Translations under genes and position numbers: made by a program
Notes under the pieces: model-generated
What the model saw: the letters and a program-made list of their open reading frames with translations, nothing else
Told to the model about the DNA's origin: nothing
The model's database searches: none
In this document: positions 11,317 through 23,599 of the stretch, in pieces
How the letters are laid out: each line of letters opens with the position of its first letter
Numbering within the stretch: position 1 is the stretch's first letter
Assembly (NCBI GenBank): GCA_032718565.1
Contig: JAVGVS010000461.1
Location: 235,068-299,067, forward strand
Length of the DNA stretch: 64,000 nt
DNA from: Distichodus sexfasciatus
Lineage: Eukaryota > Chordata > Actinopteri > Characiformes > Distichodontidae
Direction: 5' to 3'

Positions 11317-12353
11317 CATTTGTCCAGAAGTAAGGTGGTGATGGATAAGAGGATTTAAAAACAGCTGCATCAACAATTAATCCCAACAAAAACAACTTGA
11401 ACTCAACATTGTTCCAGTTGATACACAAATCTTCCAAAGCTAAAAGCTAAAGACGCCAGAAGAGAATAGCCAAAGCAAGAAGTGAGTGAAGAATACTGCT
11501 AATAACCATAGAGGGAGGCTGTGTGGAAGAGTAAATCCAGTTGATCACATACAGACAGCAGTTTTGCCACCTACACTGCATTTCTGATTTAGAACTTTCT
11601 TTAGAATAATGATGTGTAGAATAAATGTGTGAGAGGTGTACTGGCTATAGTAAGCAGCAAACACACCATCAATTTCCATTATTACTAAACATAACACTGA
11701 TACTTTCTATTCAGCATCACACACCTCACACATATTCATAATTAACCTTGGTAGCCAGGTAGAGGGTTGTGTGAATGTGGTGTGGACTCTGTAGAGACCT
11801 TATTGTATCAGAGACGCCAGAAGGACAGAGTTCGCACTGTGATCCACATATTAATTCCCTATTTGGAGCATGGTGATGATGAGATTCTGCCTTAATGTTG
11901 TTGTGATAGATAGAGAGAGGAAGAACACCGCAGACTCTAGGACTGATTGTTGGTGTCCAAACCAACACCTCTTACTCCCACCCTTTCCTTGTTGATGTCT
12001 TATATGATTGCTATGGGCCCACATTGTGTTCAATTCACCAATCCCCAGTAACAGCGCCTCACGCACACTTTCCTTACACAAACACCTGGATAACAGGAGT
12101 CAAATCTTCTTTGGATGATCAGAGAACGCGGACTGTCCCACTGTATTCTCACCACTCTGTTCTTTCCTAGACAGAATGAGTTCATTTATGCTGTGTTGGG
12201 ATCCAGAGTCAAATGACAGTAATTCAAAAACAGATAAATAAGATTTTAGTTTAAAACTTAGTTTAGTTTAGTTTTATAATGCTCAGAAATGACATTTTAC
12301 ACTTATGAACATGATCAAATCTGTGTATATAAGGTATCTACTGTGTGTATGTT

Positions 12354-12354
<1 letters not shown>

Positions 12355-12396
<42 letters not shown>
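12355..12396. repeat. (GT)n microsatellite
   Basis: About 21 uninterrupted GT units in the last intron of the finTRIM pseudogene. The intact copy has a much longer, interrupted GT minisatellite at the same place (52300-52964). Confidence 0.95.
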
Positions 12397-12399
<3 letters not shown>

Positions 12400-12734
12400 A
12401 TGCTGGTAGAAAGTTTACTGTTCAGGGAAATGATTTGAGCTGTTGTAGCTGTGGGAGACACAGAAGATAAATCTTACTACTAATAAATATCACTATAACA
12501 AATAGTGATGGCGGATATGGGGGATAGGGGAGCCATGCTGATATCTGATGTTGACCATGAGCAAGTCCACAGCACCAGTGAAGGCAGAGTCCAGCACATC
12601 AACACAATATATTTTGCTCACCAAACTTCCAGCTTTCAGAATTACTAATGCACCTCCTAATAATGAATATCTACCAGTGTTTCTAAATCAGATTCTTCGA
12701 TTGTCACCAGAGTCAACATTTAGCATTATGGAGG

Positions 12735-14147
12735 ATTACCAGCGTGGAACCCTATTATTGAATTGTGCGATTTTTTAATTATTATTTTTCTGCTCAAACC
12801 AGTTGTAGAGAAAACTATAAAGACCATTGCTTTGGAATGGCAGGTAGGTCCTGTATCTACCCACTACTAGGCAAAAAATTGCAATCACCACAGTTGTTTA
12901 CGCCATATTGCTTATTTTGTGATTTTGCCTAATAAGTTTGAACCAGCACCCCTTAGACAAAAGGATGAATGTATCATTTTTCAACATCTGTACACTTTGA
13001 TTCGTCAATTTTAAAAAAAAAATATTTTTCTGCCACAAAACCAGTTGTGGAGAAAAAACTGTAAGACCTACAGCTTTTGAATTTGGCAGGTAGGTCCGGT
13101 CCCCCACCCACTACTCAGGCAAAAAATTGCACCAACATGCCACGTTGTTGTGCTATAATAAGCTATTTTGTGTTTTTCCCAAAAAAATTTGCATTTTGCC
13201 TACTAACTTTTGAACCCATGGCCCCGATTCTCAAAATCTATACCATCTTTTCCTGAGTCAAGACAAATCTTGTAGACCCCTGCATCTATTTCTGTTATTT
13301 GGATGCATAATTTGTATAATATGAAACCATCTCATAACTCATCTCTGGATTTTGTCCAATCTGTAAGCAACTGGTAATACTAACCCAATACACTCTTTAT
13401 TTAATAGTTATATAAAAAATGTTTTAAATTTCGGTCTTCTATTTTGTAATATGCAACAGCTGGTTATTGAAGTATAGGACTGCAACACCACATTGGTTGG
13501 TTAGTCACAAAAACACACTCACTACTCAGGTATAAAAAATTGGCACCATCAGTTAAAGCAGGTACTATAATAGCCATTTTGCATTTTGCCTAATAACTTT
13601 GGAACCGTAGTCTACTCTCAAAAATCTTATATCATTTTTACTCTCTTGCGAAGATAAATCTTTGCACTTTATTTTCCGATATTACTTTCTTTTGCTAATT
13701 TGCATTATGGCAAAACTTATCTCTTGCAAACTAGACCGGGATTTTTATCCAACTGCATGCAACTGGTATTATTTTGAATCCTAAGACATTCTTAATTATT
13801 ATTGGTTACTTTTTAATTTATTTTCATTTGGCTGTAATATGCAACAAATATGGTGGGTTATATATAGACTGCATAAAAGCCACAACTGAGTGTCATAGAA
13901 ATTGGCTCTGTAAATACAGTTTTTGAAATTTGGTAGTAGGTCTGGTACTCAATTCACCGCTCAGGCAAGGCAAAAAAAAGCACCACCTGTTACAGGCCAT
14001 AATGTTATTTTGCATTTTGCCTAATAAAAGTTTTGAAACCGTAGCACCTTAGATAAAAGGATGAAATGCCATTTTTAAATGTCTGCAACACTTTGATTCA
14101 AAAATGATAAGCATGCCAACTGCATGGCCCCCGTAATCACTGCTTGC
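12735..14147 (-). repeat. Multi-monomer repeat element, copy 2 (inverted)
   Basis: Reads as the complement of the element at 1926-3165. It starts with CAGCGTGGAACCCTATTAT and ends with GCATGGCCCCCGTAATCACT near 14135. Internal landmarks repeat: 'ttgcctaataa...gaacc', 'gcatgcaactggtatt' and 'ggcaggtaggtc'. At least three monomers are present, all rich in small indels. It lies in intron 4 of the finTRIM pseudogene and is absent from the intact gene. Confidence 0.7.
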
Positions 14148-14163
14148 ATTTATATATTTTTTA

Positions 14164-15395
14164 AGGGGGCCATGCAGTGGAACACTGCATGGAACCCTAT
14201 TGGAACCGTGCTGATTTTTTTCTGCCTTTAAAACGCTGCTAGAGAAAAAACTGTAAGATCCTACAGCTTTGAATTTGGCAGGTACGTCTGGGCAATTTCA
14301 CCCACTACTCAGACAAAAAAAATTGCACCAAAAATAAGTTGGGTTGTTTTATGGTTTTCTTCCAAAAAATTGTTGAACCATAGTCTGATTCTCAAACATC
14401 TTATATCATCTTATTCTTTGAAGAAGATTATTCTCGTTAACGCAGCATCTGTATCGCTATATTTGGATTTTTTTTCACCACTTGTACAAAATGAAACCCC
14501 ATCTTTTTCAAATTAAACTGGATTTTTGTCCAATCTGGTATTCAACTGGTATCATTTGAATCCAACGACACCTTTCTTTACTATACAAAAACATCAACAA
14601 TTACTAATACTCATGCGTCATAGAACTGCTCTGGTGGGCTACAGCTTAAAATTTGGCAGGTAGGTTCTGGCACTCCACCCCACTCTCAGGCAGTGTTGGT
14701 GCCAATTTGCCCAAACCAGTCCAAAAGCCACCCACTACCAGGCAAAAATAAATAATTTGCAACTAATTTCAATAGTTGGTATGCCATAATAGCTTTATTT
14801 GCCTTTTGCCTAATAACTTTGGAACCGTAGTCTTATTCTCAAAAATCTATAGCATTTATTTGTTGGGTCAAGTCAAATTTTATAGACCTATGGCTCTATA
14901 TGTTCCATATGTGATTTTTTGCTAATTTGCATAATATGCAAAACAATCTCTTGCGAACTAGACCCTGGATTTTTATCCACCTGCACATGCAAGCAGGCTG
15001 TCATTTGAATCCCAAGACACTGTTCTCTAATACATTGCTATTGTTTTTAATTTATGTCTTCATTTGGCTGTAATATACAAATAATGTGGTGGGTTTTCGT
15101 ACAGACTGCAACTGCACACCGAGTGTGATAGGAACCGCCTGTGCTGCAGCTTAGCTTGGCAGGTAGGTCTGGCACCTCCCACTACTCAGGCAAAAAAATT
15201 GCACCACTCTGCCAGTTGGTGGCGCTATAATAAGCTATTTTCTGTTTTGCCTAATAAGTTTTGAACCAGGAAAAGCCCCAGATATTAAGGATGAAACATC
15301 ATTTTTCAAACATCTGTAATAATTTTATTAGTCAAAACTTGCTATGCTGCAAACTGCATGGCCTCTGGGGAATCACTGTTTGCAGTTATGTTTCC
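14164..15395 (-). repeat. Multi-monomer repeat element, copy 3 (inverted)
   Basis: A second element in tandem with copy 2, separated by a short AT-rich spacer. It begins AAGGGGGCCATGCAGTGGAA and GGAACCCTATTGGAACCG, and ends AACTGCATGGCCTCTGGGGA then TTGCAGTTATG at ~15390. It has about two to three ~450-bp monomers with the same landmarks as copies 1 and 2. Confidence 0.7.
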
Positions 15396-18060
15396 ATCAT
15401 GATAAGTGGAGAAGTTACATTGTGCTTTCTCTTACCATAAAAGCAGGCAGTTTCTTGAATTCCTCCTGCAGAACTGCCTAGCCTTTCACAGAGAGATCTG
15501 ACCACCTATGGAAATGAGATGCTGATGGACAGAGATGCTGGAGGAGAGCTGAGATCCATACATTAATAGAGACTGAAACTCTGAGCAGTGAAGAAGGACA
15601 AGAGGAGCTGAAGGCCCCACCAAAGCAGAACAAAAGACACCAGTGTGATGCTGCAGACAGATTGCTTTAGGGGCTTGATGCTCTTGGTAAGAGGCATTTG
15701 TGTTTTGAGAGGAAACAGGACGAGATCATCAGACAGAGCCAGCCACTGGAGGAAATGGATGATCCTCAGGTGAAAGCTGCTGCAGCTCAGCCTCCTCTAA
15801 GATCAGCACTGCTCCAGTTGCTCCAGGACTCCTTCATTCGACTCAGTTCAGCCTGCTCCTGATCTCTGATCAGCCTGTGGCCTCAGAGCGCCTGCTGGGC
15901 GATCATCTCAGTGCATCCTCAGTCGTCCTCCACTGCCTGCAGAGCCTGTTAGAGCATCACAGTATATCAAAGGTTACTTACACCTTCACCACCACACCTC
16001 CTGCCTCCACACCTCACCACCTGCTCTCCACCCTGTGTGTGTGTGGGGTCCGACTAGGTAATGGCCTGCCCGAGCAGCCTCCTACCACCACTCACCTAAT
16101 AGTGAGATCACAGCCTGTTTCACCTCCTCCAGCTTTTTCTGTTTCTCCTGCAGTCTCTGCTCACATCCAGTCTGAACCTCCTTAACTCACTCTGAGACAC
16201 ATACATTACATCCAGCTGTTTATCATCAATCACCCCAAATTATTTAATGTATCACCTATATGCAGTAAGGACAGTGAAGGACATTTACTCACGCTATTAG
16301 TTACTCACATGTGTAATTGGTGCCAAGCATAACTACAAAGGAGCTTCAAAACGGTAACATGATTCTTTTACTAATGTTCTGGTAGCTGTAACTCACAGAA
16401 TGTAGCTTCTTTATATGAAAAATGGAACAGGTTGAATTTTCTGCTTCTAATCAGTGCTACACCTATCAATTCCATTTTATTTTTCTTCAGACTCTGTAGT
16501 ATGAGCTGTGTAAAGTTGTAATCAGGCTATGATGGGTGCTGGCTGTGTGGTGAATAGCACTGACTGGCCTGGACTAGTTTATAACTATGTTGATGAGTGT
16601 GTCCATTACTACCTCCACTATAAAAGATTCACTGATAACATTTAAATAAGTCTAAACCATCTGCTGACTAGTGGAACTGTTCTAGATTAAAAGACAAGTA
16701 GAGCTGGAGGCTACTCCGTCTTTTTCTCTGCTACAGCTGTGACTGCATCATGGCCTTTATGATCATCCATTACAATAACAAAGAGCAAATTAATTGTTGG
16801 TCAGTGTGACAGTATAGATTCTGAACAGTTCCTCATGTTTAGAAAGCAGATCTTTCTCGTAGTTTCCCAGAGTAGTCTGGACTGACCAGACTCTTAAGGC
16901 TGGAAGTTGATAGTGCGGTTAGACAGACCTCAACACAGGAAACCATGCAACATCAGACAGGAGACTGACAGCTTTGAGTTTTGAAATTTCAGTGCAGAAA
17001 TCACACACTCCACATCTGCAGCTCTGAAGGTGAAGGAAAGGGAGCAGCAGGCAGCTTGATTTCTGTCTTCTTCAGTTTCCTCCCACCACTTCAGCCAGCT
17101 TGTTGTTTCTGCGTAGATCGTCTTGGAGTGGAAAGTCTCTCTGCACTGGGGCAAAGCAGACTTGCCCCTTGATCTCCTGATCCCAGTAGCCATTAATACA
17201 CAATTACACAGAAACTGTGTCCAATAGGAAACGGCCACTGGACTTTTCCAGTAGCTCCAGACACACTGACACATGAACTCATCCTGAGCAGTGTGGCCAT
17301 TTTCCCGCACTTTGAAGAGTGAATGAGCAGAACTCTGAGGATGAGCTTTTGTTTTCTCTCGAATTGAGTGAGAGGATTCCTGATTCTGTGTTTACAAGGA
17401 CGTCATGAGAGAGATAGGAGGAGGGAGAGAGAGAGAAACAGAAGTGTTCATGACATAAAAGTAAATGAGCAGAACTCCTGAGATGTAGCCATTTTCTGAA
17501 CTGAGTGGAGAGTGACTTCGATTCTGTGTTTGTTAAAGGACATGACGTGAGGAGAGAGGAGGAGGAGGCGGAGAGGAGGAGGAGTGGAGAGGCAGAACAG
17601 GAAGTGTTCATGGTATAAAGTGAATGATCTGGGAGTTTTTGAAATGTCTGATGGGTTAAAATCTGCATAACAGAATGTTGCATTGGCGACCAGTTACCAC
17701 ACTAGGCTAATGCTGAGTCTTAGGCTAGCTTGTAGCTTCACTCGGGAGAATTCCACGATACTGCAGTTCAGTCCAAGGCCAGTTAATCCATGAGACCAGA
17801 CCAGGGGTCGGGCAACCCACCAAAGAGCTATTTGGACCAGTTTCCACAAAAGAGAAAAGACTGGGAGCCGCAAATCCTTTTTGAAATCTAAAATGAAGAT
17901 AACACTACATATATTATTTTTACTTTATGCTATGAATAAAAAAACTAGGCTATGTTTTTTTAGAATTTTATTATGCAAAGAAAACATTTTGAACATTTAG
18001 AACTCTGTAAAAGAACGCTGAGTGGAAGGCTGTCTTTTCAATGAAATAAAAAAGCCTAAC

Positions 18061-21000
18061 TTTAAGGCAAGGTAAGGCAGTTATTATATAGCACATTTTA
18101 TACACAGAGGTAATTCAGGTTTTACATAAAAGGAAGTAGAATAATCATGTACAATAATAAAACAATAATCACAAAAAGGAAGTAGAACAATCAGAAAACA
18201 ATGATCACAAATAATAAAACAAAATATATAAAACCGATTACGTAATGATTTAAAAATGACGAAGAATGTATTTCAGCCAAATGTAAGAGTTAAAACAGAA
18301 TGCATTCAGTTCAACGGTTACACAGTGCTCTGTTCAGTAAATGCACAGCTAAACAGATGAGTTTTTGGAGTTCAGATTTAAATGTAGCTAATGTTTTAGA
18401 ACATTTGATCTCTTCTGGAAGCTGATTCCAACTGCGGGCAGCATAATAGCTAAAAGCGAATTCCCCAGAGCTTTTAACTGACTGATCCCAATGATCTGAG
18501 CTTTGTCTGTTAGGTTTATATTCAGTGAGCATATATCTGAAATGCATTTTAGGTCCCAGGCCATTGAGTGACGACAGTCAGCAAGTACTTTAAAATCAAT
18601 TTAAATGTAACTGAAGCCAGTGTAGACCTGAGACTGTGATATGCCTGTCAGAATCCTATAAAGAAGAATTGGACGAGCTGTACACCATGGTTTTTTGGGA
18701 AGGCCAGGAGAGATTCATTACACAATCCAATCTCTGCTTGGTGAGATAAAGGCATTAAATGTTTCTCCAAGTCTTGCTGGAAAACAAAACATCTAATTTG
18801 CAATGTTTTTAAGATAGGAAGTTGATTTAGTTACTGGCTTTGACATGACTACTGAAACTAAGGTCTGGATTCCAATCACACCAAGATTCTTGACTTGGTT
18901 TTTAGTTGTCTCTACATCAAGATATGCATTCACCTTAAGAACTTCCTCTTTGCTTCCGAATGCAATGACTTCAAGCCCTTGTTTAACTGAAGGAAGTTCT
19001 GGCACATCTAACTGTTAATTTCATCGATGCATTGGCAGAGGGAGTCAATGGGCTGTAGTCATTTCAAAGTATATAGTTCGGTAATCTAGTATCATCAGCA
19101 TAGCTGTGGATAGGCAATTTGGTTCTTTTTCATTATTTGGACTTATGGGCATATACAGGTGCTAAACAAGAGCGCAAGAATTGAGCTCTGAGGATTCGTG
19201 ACAGTCATGGACGGCCCACTTAGACTTATGTTCTCCTATACATAATAACTTCCTTCTAAGTATGACCTGAACCAATTGAGAGCCATCCTTAAGAAAGCCC
19301 TACCCAGTTTCCAGGCCCCAGAAGAATGTTGGCGATCACAGTGTCGTAACGCAGCACCAAGATTCAGTAGAAATTAAAGCACTGATACTTTGCAAGAATC
19401 AGAATCAGGCGTAATATTATTATCTTAATCTAGTGCTGCTCCTGTGCTGTGATGTGTCGAAACCGTGACTGAAAATTCGTCCAGGTGTCCATTTGCTTAA
19501 GAAGAATTCAATCCGATTGAAAAACTACTCTTTCAATAATCTTGCCTATAAAAGGAAGATGATTAGATATTGGTCTGAGGTTGTCAATATGGTGTTATTA
19601 TCAAGATTGTTTTCAGTAGGGGCTAACAACTGCAAAGTTTGAAAAACCCAGAAAGAAGAGAGAGGTGTTCACCACTTAGGAGATCTGCTTAATTAGTTAG
19701 AAAATAATCTCTTTAAAAAAGATGGGAAGTGTGTCAAGGTTGCAGAAGTTGAGGCTAAGCAGTTGCACTATTTTCCAAAGTTTTACATTTTATTGCTTTT
19801 AAAACCAGACAAAGTGATTTCTTTTTAAATTGCGGTTTAATCAGGTGTGACCTGCAGGAATCTCTGAGTGATGTGCTAATCACCTTTCTGATATTAATGA
19901 TCTTCTTCTGAAAAGAAGGAGGCAAAGTCAGCTGCATTTACTGCCATCAGAGTGAGCATTTCACTGGGAATCTGGACTTGGGGTTTAGTCTCTCAACAGT
20001 AGCAAAAAAAGAGCAATTTAGAAAAGTGTTGTTTATGTTACTGTTTATAGGCTTGAAAAGAACTTCTGTCTTGCTGTGGGCTAGTTCATTATTGAAAGCA
20101 TGAAGGCTGTCTTTATAGATGCCAGTGAATTTCTGCTCGCTCTTCCCGGCCACATCCGGCCTCAGCTTTTTCTGCATTGTCTTTCATTGTTTACCAGGTT
20201 GTTGATCTTCCTCCAACATGATTTTTGTCTGCCAGTCGCCTTACAGACTTTCATTGGTGCAATGCTCATCGAGACATCTTAACTTTTGAGTTGGGAAGGA
20301 ATCCAGGAGAAGATCAACAGAGTTCGGTAGAAATGCTTATATTGAAGATATAGCTTCTGATAAACAGCATTGACTAAGTATTTTCGTTGATAAGACTTCT
20401 TCTTGACAGAGACGTGCTCTAGATTTAGTGGCAGCAGAGATCAATATATCAAAGAAAAACACAGAAGTGATCAGATAGTGCTACATCCTAATGACAATGG
20501 AGGAAATGTTTAGACCTCTACTAATGAGGAGAGTCTGGTTCCAGCATCTACCAGTTCCTCCATTTTCAGAGAAGTTTATGGAAATGCTGGAGAGAGATGT
20601 GTCTGATCGAAGGGCCTGGCTCTGTGTTTCCGGTGGCTGAAATATGTTGCCCCTGACTTTCCTGGTTGTTTATCAGGAAAGTCTTCTTCATGCTGAATCT
20701 TGGAGCTGTTGTTGTGCACACAGTTGGTCTGTGATGAGCTTGTGGGCAGGGCTCAAATCCGGGATGTGAAAGTCCATGAGAGTAAGCTTGTTGTGGCTGT
20801 GTGGCGTTGTCAAAAGTGAGATGTGTCAACCACATGATCTACTTGAAGCAGATTTGAAGTCCTGTGGTCACTCATACTTTGTCTCAGGTGTGTGAGTATT
20901 CATGTTAAGTGAACTGACACACTCTACTGAAGGGATGACGGAGTGAAAAATAGATGTTGTCCTTTAGCACTTTGCACCAAGTTTGTTGCAGGGCACATCC

Positions 21001-22100
21001 AGTTTAAACAGTTGTCTATGGCCCCACAGAAAAGATTGAAGTTGTCAATGAAGTTGACCTTTAGACTGTGAGTGTTTTGTAGCCATGTATTCAGCCCGAG
21101 CAACCGTGAAAACATGTTAGTTCTTGCTGGGAGTGGTCCACTGATGGGCTGAATCCTCAAGTCTTCGGCAGTTTCAATGAGTTTACTGAAGTCCTCTTAG
21201 GAGTTCAGACTGTCGAATATCGTTTTCCCCACATGTGGATGATGAGATTCGACGGCAGTCTTGCGCTTCATATTAGATATTCAAGTTCTGTTCACATCAG
21301 AGACGGTTGCTTGGAGGAAAGCAGCATGTAGTTATATTCTATGACATATTTCTTGATAATGGAGTTGCCCAATTATCAGAGTTCTTGGCCTGCTGCGCCT
21401 GCACTGAAAGTCAGCTGTCTGTCCTAATTCTTTGAGCTTGTTAGTAGCGATAGCTGTTGGCTCATACGATCTATGTTCAATCACATTTAGATTCTTCACC
21501 CACACTATTAGTAAGTGCTTCAAATCTGTTCTCTAGCTGTATAGGGTGGTAAAACCAGTTTTTGCAAGACTTGTCATAACCATATCTTGGGGTAGAGAGG
21601 TTACGGGCAGCAACTGAGACACTGCGGATAATCGGATGCTTCGAGAGCCTTTTGGGTCTCAGCTTCCCTGTTTGTGCCATCGATTAGTGTGTGTCGATCG
21701 TTTTTGTTCTCTACACTATAACTCTTATTGACCACTAGGCTGATGGGACCCAAATCGACTGTATGCTGAGGGGTCCGTACCCATCGTCTGCTGAGTGTTC
21801 CCACTTGCTCTTTTGAAGTCCAGCAAGTAACTTAGCTTCAAGAACCACAACCTTTTGTAAAAGTCTGTGGCAGTTTGTGCAGCAAGCAGATTCCAGAAGA
21901 GGCATTTTCTCTGCCTGCTGTGGTGTAGGTGCTGTGTTTTCCCTGTCTCCGGAATAAACTGCTGGCAGTGGAGGAAGAGTCTCCTTTTTCGTAGTATTAT
22001 TCCGTTACGGGGTGCGTTTGTACAAAATGTGTTATTTGGAGCACTTGTGTTGATTCTGCTGAGGTTAAAATTCCTGAAAATCTAGAAAAGTCTGATGAAA
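18061..22100 (-). mobile_element. L2/Maui-type LINE, near full length but dead
   Basis: The 3' end (lower coordinates) has the AAGGCAAGGTAAGGCAG and TTATATAGCACATTTTATAC tail typical of fish L2. Going up the minus strand: the RT C-terminus with SYYAARSWNQLPEEIKCSKT (18311-18547), an RT segment with QVKNLGVIGI (18793-19005), a decayed RT/EN region (19050-20560), and ORF1 with SGPLPART...LLGLNTWL (20924-21160) and a further ORF1 piece (21477-21680). ORF1 of this type carries an SGNH-esterase domain. Every frame is broken many times. It is a different L2 family from 41551-46896. The 5' boundary is approximate. Confidence 0.75.
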
Positions 22101-22167
22101 AGTATATAAACGAAGGAGCAGCTAACGAGCAGTAAGTAGTAAGTTCAACAGTAGCAAAGTCGAAGAA

Positions 22168-22575
22168 TCATATAGTATCCATATATAGCAAACTGTACCG
22201 CTGCATGTCAATCCTTTCTATCGCCTGTAGTACTGAGAGTTGGACTGAAATTGACAAACAAATTCGAAAAACCTGCACTATTTTAATGTTGCTGCTTTTT
22301 TTTCTCTCATCTCCTTCTGGATATTTTTCAGCACAGGCTGTGTGTTTGTTCTGGAAATGTCTTGCAACATTTGACCTTTTTATTCTTTTGGCCAATTTTC
22401 TACCACACCATATATACTGGTAAGCCACTCTTGTCAGAGGTAAATGCAGATGAGCCTGCCCAGGCATCACTATTTGTTCTATTTTCTTCAGATATTTTTC
22501 TTTTCTTGTATAGCCATGCTTAGGTTTACCTGGGGTCGAAAAAGCTTGATAAATACACAGTAGTTTGGTATACAC
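22168..22575 (-). pseudogene. hAT transposase N-terminal fragment
   Basis: The open minus frame contains AYQYIWCGRKLAKRIKRSNV followed by ARHFQNKHTACAEKYPEGDE. That is a BED-like/C2H2 fingerprint (C..C...RHF..KH) as found in hAT transposases and GTF2IRD2-type domesticated relatives. One zinc-ligand position reads WC rather than a full CxxC. It sits in the right half of the 17802-23233 hAT element in the orientation expected for its transposase. Most of the protein is missing, probably displaced by the L2 insertion. Confidence 0.5.
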
Positions 22576-22766
22576 TCTATGCTATAGACATATTTTTGAA
22601 CGACAAAAAAATTAAATAATAATTGGTATTTTTAATATTAAGCAAGGTCACAATAATCTTTCAAATTTAAAACTACTATCAAAAAAAAAAACTAATAAAA
22701 ATAAAATACACTTAAATTGAATACTCATTATTTATTTTCCAAAACCACAGGGAGCCTCAACGTAAG

Positions 22767-23182
22767 TGTAACGGCAGGCAGGCAGGTAAACCCAAACGCA
22801 GAGTCGGCAAAACCAGGTCGAGGCACAGGATCAATTCTGAGGATAAACCGAGGGTTTATTAGTGCTAATAGTTCAAACCAGAAAACACAGTCCTATGGAG
22901 CAAACAACCGACCGCCAGATGTAGATGTGTAATCCAAATACAGCAAAGGCGATCCAAAGGGAGACAGGTAAACAACAGGAACGCTCAGTATGTAGCACTA
23001 GGCATACTGTCAGTCACAGTCAATACTTCGCAGGAACAGTTGAAACTGATGGTCTTTAAATACTGATAAATTGTCTATGATGTTCTGGTGACGTTGATGT
23101 GGTGAGTTGAGGTTGTTGCGAAGATCTGGAGCTGGAGTCTGATGAGGCGGACTCCTCCCTTGGTCTGGGCTGGGCCCTCACA
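22767..23182. mobile_element. Solo LTR with 5-bp target duplication
   Basis: A 416-bp segment starting TGTAACGGCAGG and ending GGGCCCTCACA is flanked on both sides by GTAAG (22762-22766 and 23183-23187). TG...CA ends plus a perfect 5-bp duplication are the signature of an LTR retrotransposon reduced to one LTR by homologous recombination. Orientation is not certain. It interrupts the right end of the hAT element. Confidence 0.8.
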
Positions 23183-23233
23183 GTAAGAATGAAAGAGCTG
23201 CATGCGGCCCAGAGTCGCGAGATCACAACCCCT

Positions 23234-23599
23234 GACTAGACCTAATGTTTATTTTTAAACAATATTTATTTCACTCTATAAAATAAATAACAAATCAAAC
23301 AGAGGGCTATTTTACTTATGCAAATACACATACACAAGCAGATACAAACTCATTTTTACACAGATATTAAAAAATCAACATTGCTTACTGGTGCAATATA
23401 AACCACTAACATTTAACTCTCAAAACTATCCCATCTATTCCTTCTCTATTATAATCCTATAGATGTAACAACGTAACTATTCATTTATTTATTTTTCATG
23501 GCATTATTTATCAGAAATAGAAACACAAGTTCTCAATTATCCAAATTACATACTTCCAGCGACAATAAAAATGTTCTTTTTTTTTTCTGCTACCATTAT
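23234..23599. other. AT-rich gene-free stretch
   Basis: AT-rich sequence between the hAT end and the L1-like frame, possibly the L1 3' UTR. Nothing definite. Confidence 0.4.

Larger units (their letters stand above)
11717..17300 (-). pseudogene. finTRIM-like pseudogene (decayed duplicate of the 51-58 kb gene)
   Basis: All six exon regions of the gene at 51697-57943 have counterparts here in the same order and orientation: PRY-SPRY exon ~11717-12224, small exon ~12400-12465, exon 4 ~15470-15580, exon 3 ~15745-15960, exon 2 ~16130-16190 and RING/B-box exon ~16735-17300. The start codon (17300-17298) survives, but frameshifts follow at once. The acceptor before the last exon reads GA instead of AG (around 12222-12226). 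The exon 1 donor is also altered (around 16710-16725). Differences from the intact copy are mostly small insertions and deletions. The homologous block spans about 11317-17715 against 51306-58345. A large repeat insertion (12735-15395) sits in intron 4. Confidence 0.85.
17802..23233 (-). mobile_element. hAT element hosting an L2 and a solo LTR
   Basis: The left end CAGGGGTCGGGCAACCC, with AAAGAGCTATTTGGACC and GGGAGCCGCAAATCC, pairs with the right end GAAAGAGCTGCATGCGGCCC...ACAACCCCT. This is the CAGGGGT...ACCCCTG terminus of a common hAT group. Candidate 8-bp target duplication: GACCAGAC (17794-17801) versus GACTAGAC (23234-23241), seven of eight identical; the last G is ambiguous with the TIR. 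A transposase N-terminal fragment (22168-22575) supports a minus-strand element. Host sequence is 17802-18060, about 22100-22766 and 23183-23233. Confidence 0.65.
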
